This document shows, piece after piece, positions 1 through 8,739 of a DNA stretch of 64,000 nt. Under the pieces are notes generated by a model. The model worked only from the letters and a program-made list of their open reading frames with translations. It had not been told where the DNA came from and searched no databases. The stretch comes from Novosphingobium kunmingense. Lineage in GTDB: Bacteria; Pseudomonadota; Alphaproteobacteria; Sphingomonadales; Sphingomonadaceae. Within the stretch, counting starts at the first letter, position 1. Each line of letters opens with the position of its first letter. Both the position numbers and the translations under genes were made by a program. Location of the stretch: contig NZ_PHUF01000006.1 of NCBI RefSeq assembly GCF_002813245.1, positions 1 through 64,000 of the forward strand, written 5' to 3'.

Positions 1-2
1 AC

Positions 3-1529
3 ATCGCCGACCGGCTCCCGAGCGGGGAACGCGCCGAAGCCATCATCCATGATCACGGCAATAGCGTCGCCGAAATGGAATACGGTATTGCGGCGCGAGA
101 GGCGTTTGCCAGGGAGGACGGCTCGGTCAGGGTTGCTTGCGTCGTATTCCGGCTCCGCGAAGGGTTCGATTCACCGGGGCTGCGTCTGGGTTTCGATTGT
201 TCGTGGTCGCCGCGCAATTTGCGCGCAACGGTTCAGAAGATCGGTCGGCTAACGCGCAAGGCCCCAGGCAAGCCGCGCAGTCAGTATTACTATGCGGTCG
301 ACGTTAAGACAGTCGCCGGGGCCCGAGCGAGCCAGTTATCCGAGGCCTTTCTCGGGGGGGTACAGGCCGCGCTTCGTGCGGACATACCCAGTGCGCAGTT
401 CACAGCTGAGGCAATTATCGAGGCAGGCGCGATTGCCAACGCGATGAGCGGCAGCGTCGGCGGCGGGCCGCGCAGCTTCTGGTCGCAGGGCTCCTGGACG
501 GGCGAAGCAATCACCCGCGCCCATGTGCCGCTTTTCGAGTTCGACCAGGTTGCCGGATATGCCGAAGTCAGCCGAGCAACGCTCGATGCCGCTTTCATCA
601 AGCCGGACGAACAACTGGACGAGTCTGTTGTAGCCGAACTCGCGGAGCGTTTCCTGGAAGGGCTTGAGCAGGGCCAGCGCGCAGAAGACTATCCGCCTGC
701 CGTGGTCAACGCTCTGCGGCGCTGCTGCACCAAACTGGATTCTCTCCATGATTTGATGTTTCATCGCCGTCTCAACCGGGCCACGCCTGCTCTTGCGACC
801 AGGTGGGGCTGTGTTCTGTCGGATGTTGTACTCGACCGGATGGACCGGGACGATGCCATAGTCGCAGCGATCGAGGCAGGCAAACCGCGTCCGTCGCAAA
901 GGACCTTTGAAGGGCAGCAGTTTTCTCGCGCTTTGATCGCAACTGGCCCCTACTTTCGGCCTGATCTCGCGGCACGCTTGGCCGTCTTGGGACAATATGA
1001 GCCGCAGCAGGACAGGCGCTTGCGGCTGAAGCATGAAACCGACTTGAACATCGAGCGGATAGTCGGACTAATCGAACGCGGCGAAGAGCCACCTGCGCAA
1101 GGCACGGCCGACCGAAATCGGCTGAGTGGCTGGCTCTCGCCTTTTGGTTCAAAGACCCGTCCCGATGTGCGCGAGCGGATCGAGCGGGTCCGTCCCGACC
1201 TGATTCCGAAGGGGATTTCCTATGTCGAACGGGACGCCTCGCGCCGACAACGGCAGCTAGAGATGATTGCATGGGTGACACAACACAAGGCCCTTCCCCC
1301 TGCAAGCAGCGGCCTCGGCAAGATTTTGAAGGCCTGGGTCCAGAGGAATCCCTCATTCCTTGCCGCATTTCTGAAGGAACTAAAAAATGCTGCGCGCCCG
1401 GGAAAGATCGACGTCAAACTCAAGCCTCGGACAAACCGAAAGCGCAAGGCTAGGAAGCCCTTGGCCAGGAGCGGGACACGCTCGGCAATATCGCCTGTCG
1501 CCCAGCATTCGGCCGCGATGCCGCGATGA
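3..1529 (+). CDS. DEAD/DEAH-type (superfamily II) helicase, C-terminal part, cut by the window start
   Basis: The reading frame is open at the left edge, so the N-terminal ATPase lobe lies outside. The first ~90 residues fit the second RecA-like lobe of SF2 helicases: a segment ending in REGFDSPGLRLGFD (motif V-like), then QKIGRLTRKAPGK (motif VI-like, with Q..GR..R). The long remainder is not recognised. Near the end, MIAWVTQHKALPP...LGKILKAW is loosely like helicase-associated repeats, and the C-terminus is very basic (RTNRKRKARK), suggesting nucleic-acid contact. An ATG at 75 exists but would discard conserved helicase sequence. The partner genes are unknown; a role in plasmid DNA metabolism is inference. 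Confidence 0.6.
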   Translation: MADRLPSGERAEAIIHDHGNSVAEMEYGIAAREAFAREDGSVRVACVVFRLREGFDSPGLRLGFDCSWSPRNLRATVQKIGRLTRKAPGKPRSQYYYAVDVKTVAGARASQLSEAFLGGVQAALRADIPSAQFTAEAIIEAGAIANAMSGSVGGGPRSFWSQGSWTGEAITRAHVPLFEFDQVAGYAEVSRATLDAAFIKPDEQLDESVVAELAERFLEGLEQGQRAEDYPPAVVNALRRCCTKLDSLHDLMFHRRLNRATPALATRWGCVLSDVVLDRMDRDDAIVAAIEAGKPRPSQRTFEGQQFSRALIATGPYFRPDLAARLAVLGQYEPQQDRRLRLKHETDLNIERIVGLIERGEEPPAQGTADRNRLSGWLSPFGSKTRPDVRERIERVRPDLIPKGISYVERDASRRQRQLEMIAWVTQHKALPPASSGLGKILKAWVQRNPSFLAAFLKELKNAARPGKIDVKLKPRTNRKRKARKPLARSGTRSAISPVAQHSAAMPR

Positions 1530-1634
1530 CGCACATGCAACGCTGGAATTTGTCCGGCCGTTTGCTATGGACACCGACGTGTCCGCACAAGTGCTCCGGC
1601 ACGCAATCTACCCAATTCGAACCCGATCCAGCAC

Positions 1635-1850
1635 ATGCACCTCCCTGCCCGCCGCACGGCCAACACCATAACCGGAACGATCGAGGCGGGACCGCGCGGA
1701 CCGATCCTGCGCGATGCCGACGGCCTTGCCTGGCGGCTGCATTTTGGCGAGGAATCGGTGCCAGAAGGACTGGAGGGACAGGTCAGCGTGCGCGGCAAGA
1801 TCGTACAGCCCGACCGGATCGACGTCGAGTTCTGCGCCGCGATTGATTGA
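1635..1850 (+). CDS. Small conserved hypothetical protein (71 aa, DUF5818-like)
   Basis: The start is ATG (MHLPARRTANTITG). The protein reads as a short beta-rich domain: TGTIEAGPRGPILRDADGLAWRL, then VSVRGKIVQPDRIDVEFC. This resembles the small DUF5818-type proteins common in sphingomonads, which have a similar TG.L...GRG..L..DDG..WRL pattern. It has no signal peptide or membrane segment. It follows the helicase gene by about 100 bases on the same strand. The function is unknown and the family assignment is from memory of the pattern only. Confidence 0.5.
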   Translation: MHLPARRTANTITGTIEAGPRGPILRDADGLAWRLHFGEESVPEGLEGQVSVRGKIVQPDRIDVEFCAAID

Positions 1851-2089
1851 ATTCTCGGCTCGGCGCGCACGTGCAAACTGTACTCTACAGGTATCCATCG
1901 TCATGACGGGCCGGGAGCGGAATTAGCAGCCGATGTGATCTCGAGTAGTCGAAGCGCTGCGTGATAAGGGTGCCTACCTAACTTGCACCATTTCAGAGAC
2001 ATTATTCGGCAAATTTAACTTGGTGCAATATTGACAGATTCCCAAGTTTCAACAATCGTTTGCTTGGATTTGGGCTCGGGGGCGGCTTG

Positions 2090-2281
2090 ATGCGAATGCA
2101 GCGACTGCTGATCGATCGAAGCACGCTTGACCTGATCACCTCAGATGCCCGGGACTTCCTCAACGTCCTCGATGCCGCAGGTCTTCTCCAGGCCTCGGCG
2201 CTGATGCAGGGCGTCCTTGAGCAGCTCGCAATCGACCGCTCGCACCTGCCCGACGACACCAGTGAGGCAGGTCCGAACTAG
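2090..2281 (+). CDS. Small hypothetical protein (63 aa)
   Basis: I chose the ATG at 2090 (MRMQRLLIDRSTLDLI) behind a G-rich stretch; an in-frame TTG at 2060 is less likely. The protein is helical, soluble and acidic at its C-terminus (LPDDTSEAGPN). I do not recognise a family. It is convergent with the GntR-type gene whose stop begins at 2284, leaving only a couple of bases between the two genes. Confidence 0.4.
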   Translation: MRMQRLLIDRSTLDLITSDARDFLNVLDAAGLLQASALMQGVLEQLAIDRSHLPDDTSEAGPN

Positions 2282-2283
2282 GC

Positions 2284-3084
2284 CTATTTGCGGTTGGCGG
2301 CCGGAACTCCGAACGGGATCGTCCGGCCATCGACGCCCGGCTCGCGGGTCCCCTGGCCGTAGTGCCTGCCCTCGAACTCAAAGGTCGGCGCGAACCGGAC
2401 AATCGTCGCAGCCGCGCTCGCTTCGCGTCCAGCCAGGTCCGCGATCGTAGCCAGCACCGCCTCGCGCGAGGAGTAGATGTCCTCGCGCATCAACAGCCTT
2501 GCCATCGATCCCGACCGCTCGGCGATGGCGGACGCAATCTTCTGGTGCATGCGGAACGACTGTTCGGCATCTTCGGCGCGCTGCGACCAGGCGATCCGGC
2601 GATGCAGCGCATTGGGGAGCACCATGCGCGCCATGTCCGGGATCTGCGGGATGCGCGACATGCGCATGACCTCGACGTGGAACCTGAGGTTTTCGATGAC
2701 CACCCGCTCAAGTGAATCCGGATCCTCAGACGCTGCTTCCCTCGCCTCGGCAGCGAGCGAAGCAAGCAGCGAGATCTCGGCATCGCTGGCCCGCTCAGCC
2801 GCGCGAAACGCAGCGAGGCCTTCGAAATTGGCGCGCATCTCGAACAGGTCTTCGACCTCTTCGCGGCCCCAAGCGCGCACGGCAAATTCGCTCCGGCCCT
2901 TGCGGGTGAGGTAGCCTTCATGGGTGAGCGCACTCAGCACTTCGGCGACCCCGGAGGCACGGCAATCGTAGACTTCGCCGACCTCGGCCTTGCTGATCGA
3001 CTGCCCCGGAAGGTAGCGCGCAGACAGCACCCCGAACCTGATTTCGAGGAACATGAGTTCAGAAAGGGACTGTGCTCTGGTCAA
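2284..3084 (-). CDS. GntR-family transcriptional regulator with FCD-type ligand domain
   Basis: The N-terminal ~70 residues form a GntR-like winged helix (SLSELMFLEIRFGVLSARYLPGQSISKAEVGEVYDC...VLSALTHEGYL). A helical FCD-like domain follows (EEVEDLFEMRANFEGLAAFRAAE...RFHVEVMRMSRIP...AWSQRAEDAEQSFRMHQKIASAI), with His residues placed as in the metal/ligand site of that family. The likely start is a TTG at 3084, because GGAGG lies five bases upstream; a GTG at 3141 in the same frame has no ribosome site. It is divergent from a second FCD-like gene starting near 3218, so the two probably share a control region. The target genes are unknown. Confidence 0.7.
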   Translation of the reverse strand: MTRAQSLSELMFLEIRFGVLSARYLPGQSISKAEVGEVYDCRASGVAEVLSALTHEGYLTRKGRSEFAVRAWGREEVEDLFEMRANFEGLAAFRAAERASDAEISLLASLAAEAREAASEDPDSLERVVIENLRFHVEVMRMSRIPQIPDMARMVLPNALHRRIAWSQRAEDAEQSFRMHQKIASAIAERSGSMARLLMREDIYSSREAVLATIADLAGREASAAATIVRFAPTFEFEGRHYGQGTREPGVDGRTIPFGVPAANRK

Positions 3085-3217
3085 TCGACCTCCCTCATGG
3101 GTGAGTTCTGGCTCACCGCATTGTTTGGTACTTCCTAGCACAATATCGTTTTGATTTCCGAATCCGGGAGCTTCGCATTATCCCCATTTGGTCGTCGTTC
3201 GGGTTTTTGGGGCAGCA

Positions 3218-3904
3218 GTGGCCAAAGCAAAATTGCCAGTCATGACAACGATTGCCTGCCCGGCGCAGATGATCTTTGCCGTGCTGCGCGAGCCCAGCAA
3301 GCGGCGGCGCTATGACAGCGCGGCCGATATTCCCGGCCTTCAGGGCCTCGATGCCCCCGACGCGGAACGCCTCGCGCTCGAACTCATCGAACTTGGTCTC
3401 ATTGCGCGTGACCATGGCCGCTACACCATCATCGACTGGAGCGTTGACCGGATCACCGAGCACCTGGCGCTCGCCGGTGCGATCCAGGCCTTGGCGGCAG
3501 CCGAGGTAGCCGCTTGTCACGGAAAGACGGATTTCAGCCATCTCGAGGCGCTGAATTCGGCGCTCAAGACCTTCGACGACATGGATGCGGCAAACCTCCT
3601 CCAGGGCGCCTACATCGACTACCAGTGGCACCTTGAACTGGTCCGTCTGAGCGGCAATCGGGCGGCGCTTGCCGCTTATGCAAAGACGGTTCCGCCGGCG
3701 GTGTGGATCGCAGGCGCAAACTACTTCCAGCTCGACGAAGCGCGCAGTTCCTTGGTCGAGCACGACCGTTTGGTCGCCTACATGAGGGCGGGCGACACCC
3801 TGCGCGCGCGCGATGCGGTCTCGTTCCATGTCGAAGAGGCGGCTGCTCAAATCCGCCGCGCCGGCGCGGCAAGGATCGAGAGCTATCCGGGCAAAGGCAC
3901 CTGA
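3218..3904 (+). CDS. GntR/FCD-like regulatory protein with divergent DNA-binding part
   Basis: The C-terminal two thirds match an FCD-like helical domain: ITEHLALAGAIQALAAAEVA, DYQWHLELVRLSGNRA, SSLVEHDRLVAYMRAGD and SFHVEEAAAQI, the usual positions of the Asp/His metal ligands. The N-terminal ~80 residues (FAVLREPSKRRRYDSAADI...ERLALELIELGLIARDHGRYTII) read as a degenerate winged helix, weaker than in its divergent neighbour. I chose the GTG at 3218 (after GGGGCAGCA); a TTG at 3188 and an ATG at 3242 are alternatives. Two adjacent, divergent FCD proteins suggest paralogues or a heteromeric pair (inference). Confidence 0.55.
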   Translation: MAKAKLPVMTTIACPAQMIFAVLREPSKRRRYDSAADIPGLQGLDAPDAERLALELIELGLIARDHGRYTIIDWSVDRITEHLALAGAIQALAAAEVAACHGKTDFSHLEALNSALKTFDDMDAANLLQGAYIDYQWHLELVRLSGNRAALAAYAKTVPPAVWIAGANYFQLDEARSSLVEHDRLVAYMRAGDTLRARDAVSFHVEEAAAQIRRAGAARIESYPGKGT

Positions 3905-3908
3905 CTTC

Positions 3909-3924
3909 CAGCGCCGCGGCGCTG
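3909..3924. repeat. Perfect 16-bp GC-rich palindrome after the FCD-like gene
   Basis: CAGCGCCGCGGCGCTG is fully self-complementary and starts six bases after the stop codon of the upstream plus-strand gene. It could form a short hairpin at the mRNA end. No T-run follows, so it is not a typical intrinsic terminator. Confidence 0.35.
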
Positions 3925-4008
3925 CGAGGAGAGGGGGTTCTAGGCTTGTGCGGAGGGCTCGACCTGCTCCTGGCACATGATTGAAAATCCAGTCCGTTTG
4001 GGGTAATC

Positions 4009-4230
4009 ATGGCCAAGGCGAGGAGACCCTCGATGGACCATGATCGTTACGGGCTTGATGGGATGCCGATTTATCCGCGACCGGGTCATTTTGACCATGT
4101 CACGGGTGTCAGGCTCCCGACGTTTCGCGGTAAATCCAGGACCATGGGCCGCTGGCCAACGCTTCTGCTCATAGCCCTGATGGCGATCGCTGGGATTGCG
4201 TTGGCTTCGGCCTCTCATCTGTTCGGTTGA
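4009..4230 (+). CDS. Small membrane protein (73 aa)
   Basis: The basic N-terminal half (MAKARRPSMDHDRYG...RGKSRTMGRW) precedes a single C-terminal transmembrane helix (PTLLLIALMAIAGIALASASHLF), giving a tail-anchored layout. It is convergent with traG, whose stop lies three bases downstream. I do not recognise the family. An internal ATG at 4033 is a possible start. Its place at the distal end of the transfer operon suggests plasmid-associated function, but nothing in the sequence defines it. Confidence 0.5.
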   Translation: MAKARRPSMDHDRYGLDGMPIYPRPGHFDHVTGVRLPTFRGKSRTMGRWPTLLLIALMAIAGIALASASHLFG

Positions 4231-4233
4231 AAG

Positions 4234-7200
4234 TCAGGTTCGTCTCTTGGCAACATGCAGGTGATCACGCTCGGGTTTGTCAGGGAAGCGCTCGAACTGA
4301 ACAGCATATCCGTCACCAAGCCGTGACCGAACCTGCGAAGCCCAGCGTTCGCCCTGCTCGTCTGAAATGTTGTTACCCCTGAAGTCCAGGGCGCGATCGT
4401 CATAGTGGGCTGACCCGGCCATGTGCTGGGTGCTGTCATTTCCCGAGGTCACCACCGGGGTTGGCAGACCGAGCGATCGGGCTTCCTCAGCCACCGCTCC
4501 CATCGCGGGAACAAGGTCCCCATCCATATGCCCAAGCCTTGCCCCCGGCTTGACCTTGATGCCAAGGTCGCGTGCTAGCGCGGCGCCATCGACCGGACCA
4601 TCGGGCACCGCGAGCAGCGTTCCGCCTTCGAGCGGCGAAGGCACCAGCCCCTCTGCGCCGGGGGATGGAAGCGAAGGGGTTTGCGGCATGCCGAGATCGG
4701 TATTGATCCCCAGCGATCCATTGCCTGCGATCCCGGCGACGTCGCTGAGCTCGTTGATCCGGTGAGCGCGCAAGTCGCCCATCAGGTCGTCCATGATATA
4801 GGAGATGGCCTGGTCGCGCCGCGTCACATCCCGATAGTCGAGCCGCGGATTGGAAAGATCGGGCAAGTGCCACTCGGGGTGTTCGCGCTGCAGGGCCTCA
4901 TAGCGGTCCTGGATCAGGTTCGACATATCGCTCGAAATCTGGAAGCCGTGGCTTTCGGCGTAGCTCGCCTCGGACATCATTCGGCTGCCAATCTCGCGAT
5001 AGCGGGCAGCAGCAGCGCGCCGTTCCTCGGCCTCAGCGACACGCCAATCACTTCCATCGGTGCTGGTGTGCGAACGGCTATGGTCAGTGTAGTCCGAGCT
5101 CTGGCTGTAGGTGCCCGAAGACTGGATATCGCCGATCGACCCGCTGACCACCATGCGATCGCTTGTCTCGTCGGATTTATCGGTGCCGCGCGTGGTCTGG
5201 TTGGTTGCTGAACGCTCGCTTCCAGCATTGGCGCTATCGCCGCTTTCACGGCGTCCGGACAGCGAGCCTGAAAGAGAGGCAGACACGCCGCTTCCGACTT
5301 CCGATTCCAGAGGTGTTCCGACCGTTCCGGTACCAGTCAGCGACAGGCCTGAACCAAATGTCCGACTGCTGAAATCACTTGATGAGCGGCTATTGCCCTC
5401 GCGAAGAATAAGATCGTTATTGGTGACCTCGCGCGTCGAGCTGCCCTTGGCCTGTTCGACGACGACGTTGCCGCCGACATTGTGAGTGTCCGATGCTCGC
5501 GCTCCGCTTTCGCGCCTGGCCCCTGTCACATCGCTGGTCGCGGTGACTGCACTGCCGAACTGGCCCTTCGAGCTGGTCCAGCTGCTTGAGGTGCCGTTCT
5601 CGATCTTGTCGGCCTCATTGAGATACCATTGGCCCTGGGATCTGAGGTCGGTCGCATAGCCCCGCGTCATGGTCGGCTTGAACGGCAACTGGGACATCGC
5701 CGCATTGGTGTCGATCACCGAATGGCCCGAGCCATATTCGTTGAACATGCGCCCGTCCGCTTCGCGGAAGCCCGAGTGCCCGGCACCTGCGAGGAGGTTC
5801 GGCGCCTGATTCCACTGCGACACCTGCCGGTTTTCGGCGTTGAGATTTCCGTAGCTGACATCGCCATAAGCGTAGTTGCCGGTGGTCCGCTCAAGCGCAG
5901 CGGCATCCGAACCCGCCTGGACCGGGGCGAGCATCGAGCCGAGATTGTTCGCGACCGACATGGTTCCGCGCATGACCATTAGCGCCAGCATCGGCACCGA
6001 CAGCATCAGGAAGCCCGCCATGGTGGCGACGTCCTGGTTGACCGCATCGATTCCCGCCCAATTGGCGAGGTTCACGCTGCCGGCCGAAACCGCCGCGGTC
6101 TGGGAAGCGAGGCGGTCCATAATGAACGAGTGGATGAGGACGTAGATCGGCCCCCAGGCCGAGAGGTAGAAGAAGCCCGAGAAATAGCCCTTCAGGGTCG
6201 CGATGCCGGTGCGCGCGAATAGCAGCAGAGGGAAGACGATCGGGAACAGGGCGTAGAACACCACGGTCAGGACCACCCCCAGCACCGGAATCCAGATCAG
6301 GCCCTGCTCGGCCGCAGTTGTCATCGCGTTGCGGGTCTGGGTGTCGGCGCGCTGCAGCGCGAAGGAATCGGCGTCGGCATTGCCGAAATCGAGCTGGGCC
6401 GCCTCGAAGGCGTCGACCATGCTCTTCTGCTTGAAGAACTGGTTACGGGTCATCGCCGTCCCGGTCAGCAGCTGCGAAACCACCGGCACATCGGCGGCAA
6501 GCTTGGCGCCGGCTGCAGCCTCGGTCAGCTTGGGATACATCGAATGCGCAAACGGCAGCGCATAGGCGTTGATTTGGGTGTCCCACTGGTTGTTGATGAG
6601 AGTCCAGGCCTCGGCGCAGGTCTTGCCCTCGATATCGACGGTGCCGGTGCCCGTATCGGTCAGATACTTCATGCCGCGGTTGGTCGCGGCGTTGACCCCG
6701 AGTTCGGCCCAGAGATCGGGCGCTTCGCTTAAGAGCTTGAGGCTCTTGGTGCCGAGGAGGATGTCATAATAGGCGCATTGCTTGAGGTAGCCGTCGACAT
6801 TGGCCTTGAACACCGGATCGCGGATCTCGAACCCGCGCGCCTTGTCCCACATTCGCGCGCCGTAGACGAAACCGCCGTTCGAGTAGTTCAGCGCCGCCGG
6901 CATGACGAAAACTGTCTCGGCGGTGCGGGTCAGGTAATCGCTGACCTGGCTGGTGAACGAGGCCATGGCGGCGAGCCCGATCGGCACATTGGCCACCGTA
7001 GAGGGCGCGAGCCCTGCATTCATCCGGTCGGTGACCTTCACCGTCACGGTCGGGACCATCAGCACGAGGTAGATCAGCGTCGACTGGATGAACCAGCGAA
7101 ACCATGCACGCCAATCGAGGTCCATCGCGGTGATGAGCAGCGCGTAGATCAGCCCCATCACCATGACGACGCGGATCAGCGACTTGAACCCGCCCGAGCC

Positions 7201-7272
7201 GGTCCAGGCAGCAATCGCGTTGAAGGTGTTGACGAGGTAGTCGCCGCCCCCGACCGTGAAGACCTCGAGCAT
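4234..7272 (-). CDS. traG: Conjugal transfer protein TraG with C-terminal LAS-type peptidase domain
   Basis: This is the F-type mating-pair formation/stabilisation protein of the inner membrane and periplasm. The N-terminal ~460 residues carry several hydrophobic helices (LIRVVMVMGLIYALLITAM, LIYLVLMVPTVTVKV, a cluster near residues 320-440) and match the TraG_N domain. The middle is a long Ser/Thr/Gly-rich periplasmic region with repetitive sequence. Unusually, the last ~110 residues carry SAHYDDRALDF (His956, Asp963) and PERDHLHV (Glu1001, His1004, His1006). These match the SxHxxGxAxD and ExxHxH zinc motifs of LAS/M15-like peptidoglycan peptidases. The start ATG lies 12 bases after the traH stop. 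It is the last gene of the operon. Confidence 0.88.
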   Translation of the reverse strand: MLEVFTVGGGDYLVNTFNAIAAWTGSGGFKSLIRVVMVMGLIYALLITAMDLDWRAWFRWFIQSTLIYLVLMVPTVTVKVTDRMNAGLAPSTVANVPIGLAAMASFTSQVSDYLTRTAETVFVMPAALNYSNGGFVYGARMWDKARGFEIRDPVFKANVDGYLKQCAYYDILLGTKSLKLLSEAPDLWAELGVNAATNRGMKYLTDTGTGTVDIEGKTCAEAWTLINNQWDTQINAYALPFAHSMYPKLTEAAAGAKLAADVPVVSQLLTGTAMTRNQFFKQKSMVDAFEAAQLDFGNADADSFALQRADTQTRNAMTTAAEQGLIWIPVLGVVLTVVFYALFPIVFPLLLFARTGIATLKGYFSGFFYLSAWGPIYVLIHSFIMDRLASQTAAVSAGSVNLANWAGIDAVNQDVATMAGFLMLSVPMLALMVMRGTMSVANNLGSMLAPVQAGSDAAALERTTGNYAYGDVSYGNLNAENRQVSQWNQAPNLLAGAGHSGFREADGRMFNEYGSGHSVIDTNAAMSQLPFKPTMTRGYATDLRSQGQWYLNEADKIENGTSSSWTSSKGQFGSAVTATSDVTGARRESGARASDTHNVGGNVVVEQAKGSSTREVTNNDLILREGNSRSSSDFSSRTFGSGLSLTGTGTVGTPLESEVGSGVSASLSGSLSGRRESGDSANAGSERSATNQTTRGTDKSDETSDRMVVSGSIGDIQSSGTYSQSSDYTDHSRSHTSTDGSDWRVAEAEERRAAAARYREIGSRMMSEASYAESHGFQISSDMSNLIQDRYEALQREHPEWHLPDLSNPRLDYRDVTRRDQAISYIMDDLMGDLRAHRINELSDVAGIAGNGSLGINTDLGMPQTPSLPSPGAEGLVPSPLEGGTLLAVPDGPVDGAALARDLGIKVKPGARLGHMDGDLVPAMGAVAEEARSLGLPTPVVTSGNDSTQHMAGSAHYDDRALDFRGNNISDEQGERWASQVRSRLGDGYAVQFERFPDKPERDHLHVAKRRT

Positions 7273-7284
7273 GGACGATGCCCC

Positions 7285-8739
7285 CTACTGGACCTGGCTG
7301 CCGAGCGTGCGCGAGAAGCGCAGCGCGGCCGACATCTGAGGGGAGAGCTGAGTGCGCAGGGTCTTTTCGAGCATCTGCGTGCGCTGGATCAGCGCAAAGG
7401 TCTGGTCGAAGCGCTGCGAGGTGCGCGCCGCGATCTCGAGGAAATTGCGCCGGGTCTCGTAGAGCCCTTCGCGCCATTCGCGTAAGGAGTCCGCATCGGC
7501 CCCGTTGAAGTCGGAGCGCGCATTCACCGCCATGTCGATGAAACGCATGGTCATGGTGGTGACGAGGTCGACCGCGACGATTTCCGAAAGATCGTTGATC
7601 TCCTGGGCGGAGATGCCGAACTCGGCCGCCGCGCTCACGGTGATGATCTTGTAGACCGGCACGCTCGCCATGCCGAGGAGTTGGATTTCGGCCGGGGTCA
7701 GCGAGGCGCCAGGATCGCGCACCTTCAGGGCCATGCTCTCGATCAGCGTGCGCACCCGCGCCTTGATCGCCGCATTGGGCCCGATCACCATGTCGATCTC
7801 GCTGGGCGCCATGCACTTGGCGCTATCGCCGCCGCAGCTCCAGTACTTGTGCGGGGTGGACGAGGTGCCGTCGAGCATGGCGCTGATCAGCGCCGGGTCG
7901 GCCGGGCCGATGAATTGGACCCTGGGCTTGCCGCCGTTGCCGGCCGGATCGTAGATCACGGTCCCGACCAGCGTCATCAGGAACTCGCGGAACTGGGTGT
8001 CGAACCCGCCGTATTTCTTGCCCAAGGCCTCCCAGGTGTAATTGTTGGGCATCCCGGCCTGCTCCTTCATGTCCGGGTCGGAATTGGCGCTCTTCAAGGC
8101 CTCGCGCTGGCCGCCATTGTTGCACTGCTGGCGCGCGCGGGCCCAGTCGGAGACTGCGCCCTGGCTGTTGGCGATCGCCTCGCAGATGACCGAGCTCGCC
8201 GTATCGCTCTTGGGCCAGAGGCCGCCGACCAGCGCCTGCGCGGTCTCGCAGGACGAGATGTTCATCTGGTTCATCTGCTGAACCTTCTGCGCCAGCTCAT
8301 CCATGACCTTGCCGATCTCGGGCGAGATCGTGTCGATCGCGAGCTTGAAGGCAAAGCCGAGCGCGTTGTTCGCTGTCGCCTTGAGCATGGCGACGAGTTC
8401 GGCGGTGTTGATGAACGAGAAGGACCCGGCGAAAAGGTCGATGCCCCCGCACCCGGCGCGCGCGTGGGGCAACTGGAGGTTGAAGGGCTGGATGTTCTTC
8501 TGCGGGAAGCGCGACCAGACCGAACCCATCGAGTAGTAGCCCGCCGACTGACCCTGGTAGGCGCTGGGGCCGGTGACGTTGGCCTGGACCCCCATGTCGG
8601 ACATGAAGCTCTGCATCTCGCCTTCGACCCCTGCCATTGCTGGACTGGGCGAGGCGAGCAGGACTGCGGCACCGAGGACTGTCCCAAGGGCGCGGCGCGA
8701 GACCTCATGAAGGCGGCGAGCGAGGAGACGCGCACGCAT
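7285..8739 (-). CDS. traH: Conjugal transfer protein TraH
   Basis: TraH is a periplasmic F-pilus assembly protein that works with TraF, TraU, TraW, TrbC and TrbI. At 484 residues it has family-typical length. It shows an N-terminal signal peptide (hydrophobic LGTVLGAAVLLASPSPAMA), then the recognisable TraH sequence HARAGCGGIDLFAGSFSFIN, Cys-containing stretches (SSCETAQALVGGLWPKS), and a C-terminal helical region. The ATG overlaps the traF stop by one base (TGATG), indicating translational coupling. Confidence 0.9.
   Translation of the reverse strand: MRARLLARRLHEVSRRALGTVLGAAVLLASPSPAMAGVEGEMQSFMSDMGVQANVTGPSAYQGQSAGYYSMGSVWSRFPQKNIQPFNLQLPHARAGCGGIDLFAGSFSFINTAELVAMLKATANNALGFAFKLAIDTISPEIGKVMDELAQKVQQMNQMNISSCETAQALVGGLWPKSDTASSVICEAIANSQGAVSDWARARQQCNNGGQREALKSANSDPDMKEQAGMPNNYTWEALGKKYGGFDTQFREFLMTLVGTVIYDPAGNGGKPRVQFIGPADPALISAMLDGTSSTPHKYWSCGGDSAKCMAPSEIDMVIGPNAAIKARVRTLIESMALKVRDPGASLTPAEIQLLGMASVPVYKIITVSAAAEFGISAQEINDLSEIVAVDLVTTMTMRFIDMAVNARSDFNGADADSLREWREGLYETRRNFLEIAARTSQRFDQTFALIQRTQMLEKTLRTQLSPQMSAALRFSRTLGSQVQ

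Noticed and set aside
48..252. Short plus-strand frame at 49-252 as a separate gene
   Set aside because: It overlaps the helicase frame, which carries motif V/VI-like sequence in the same bases.
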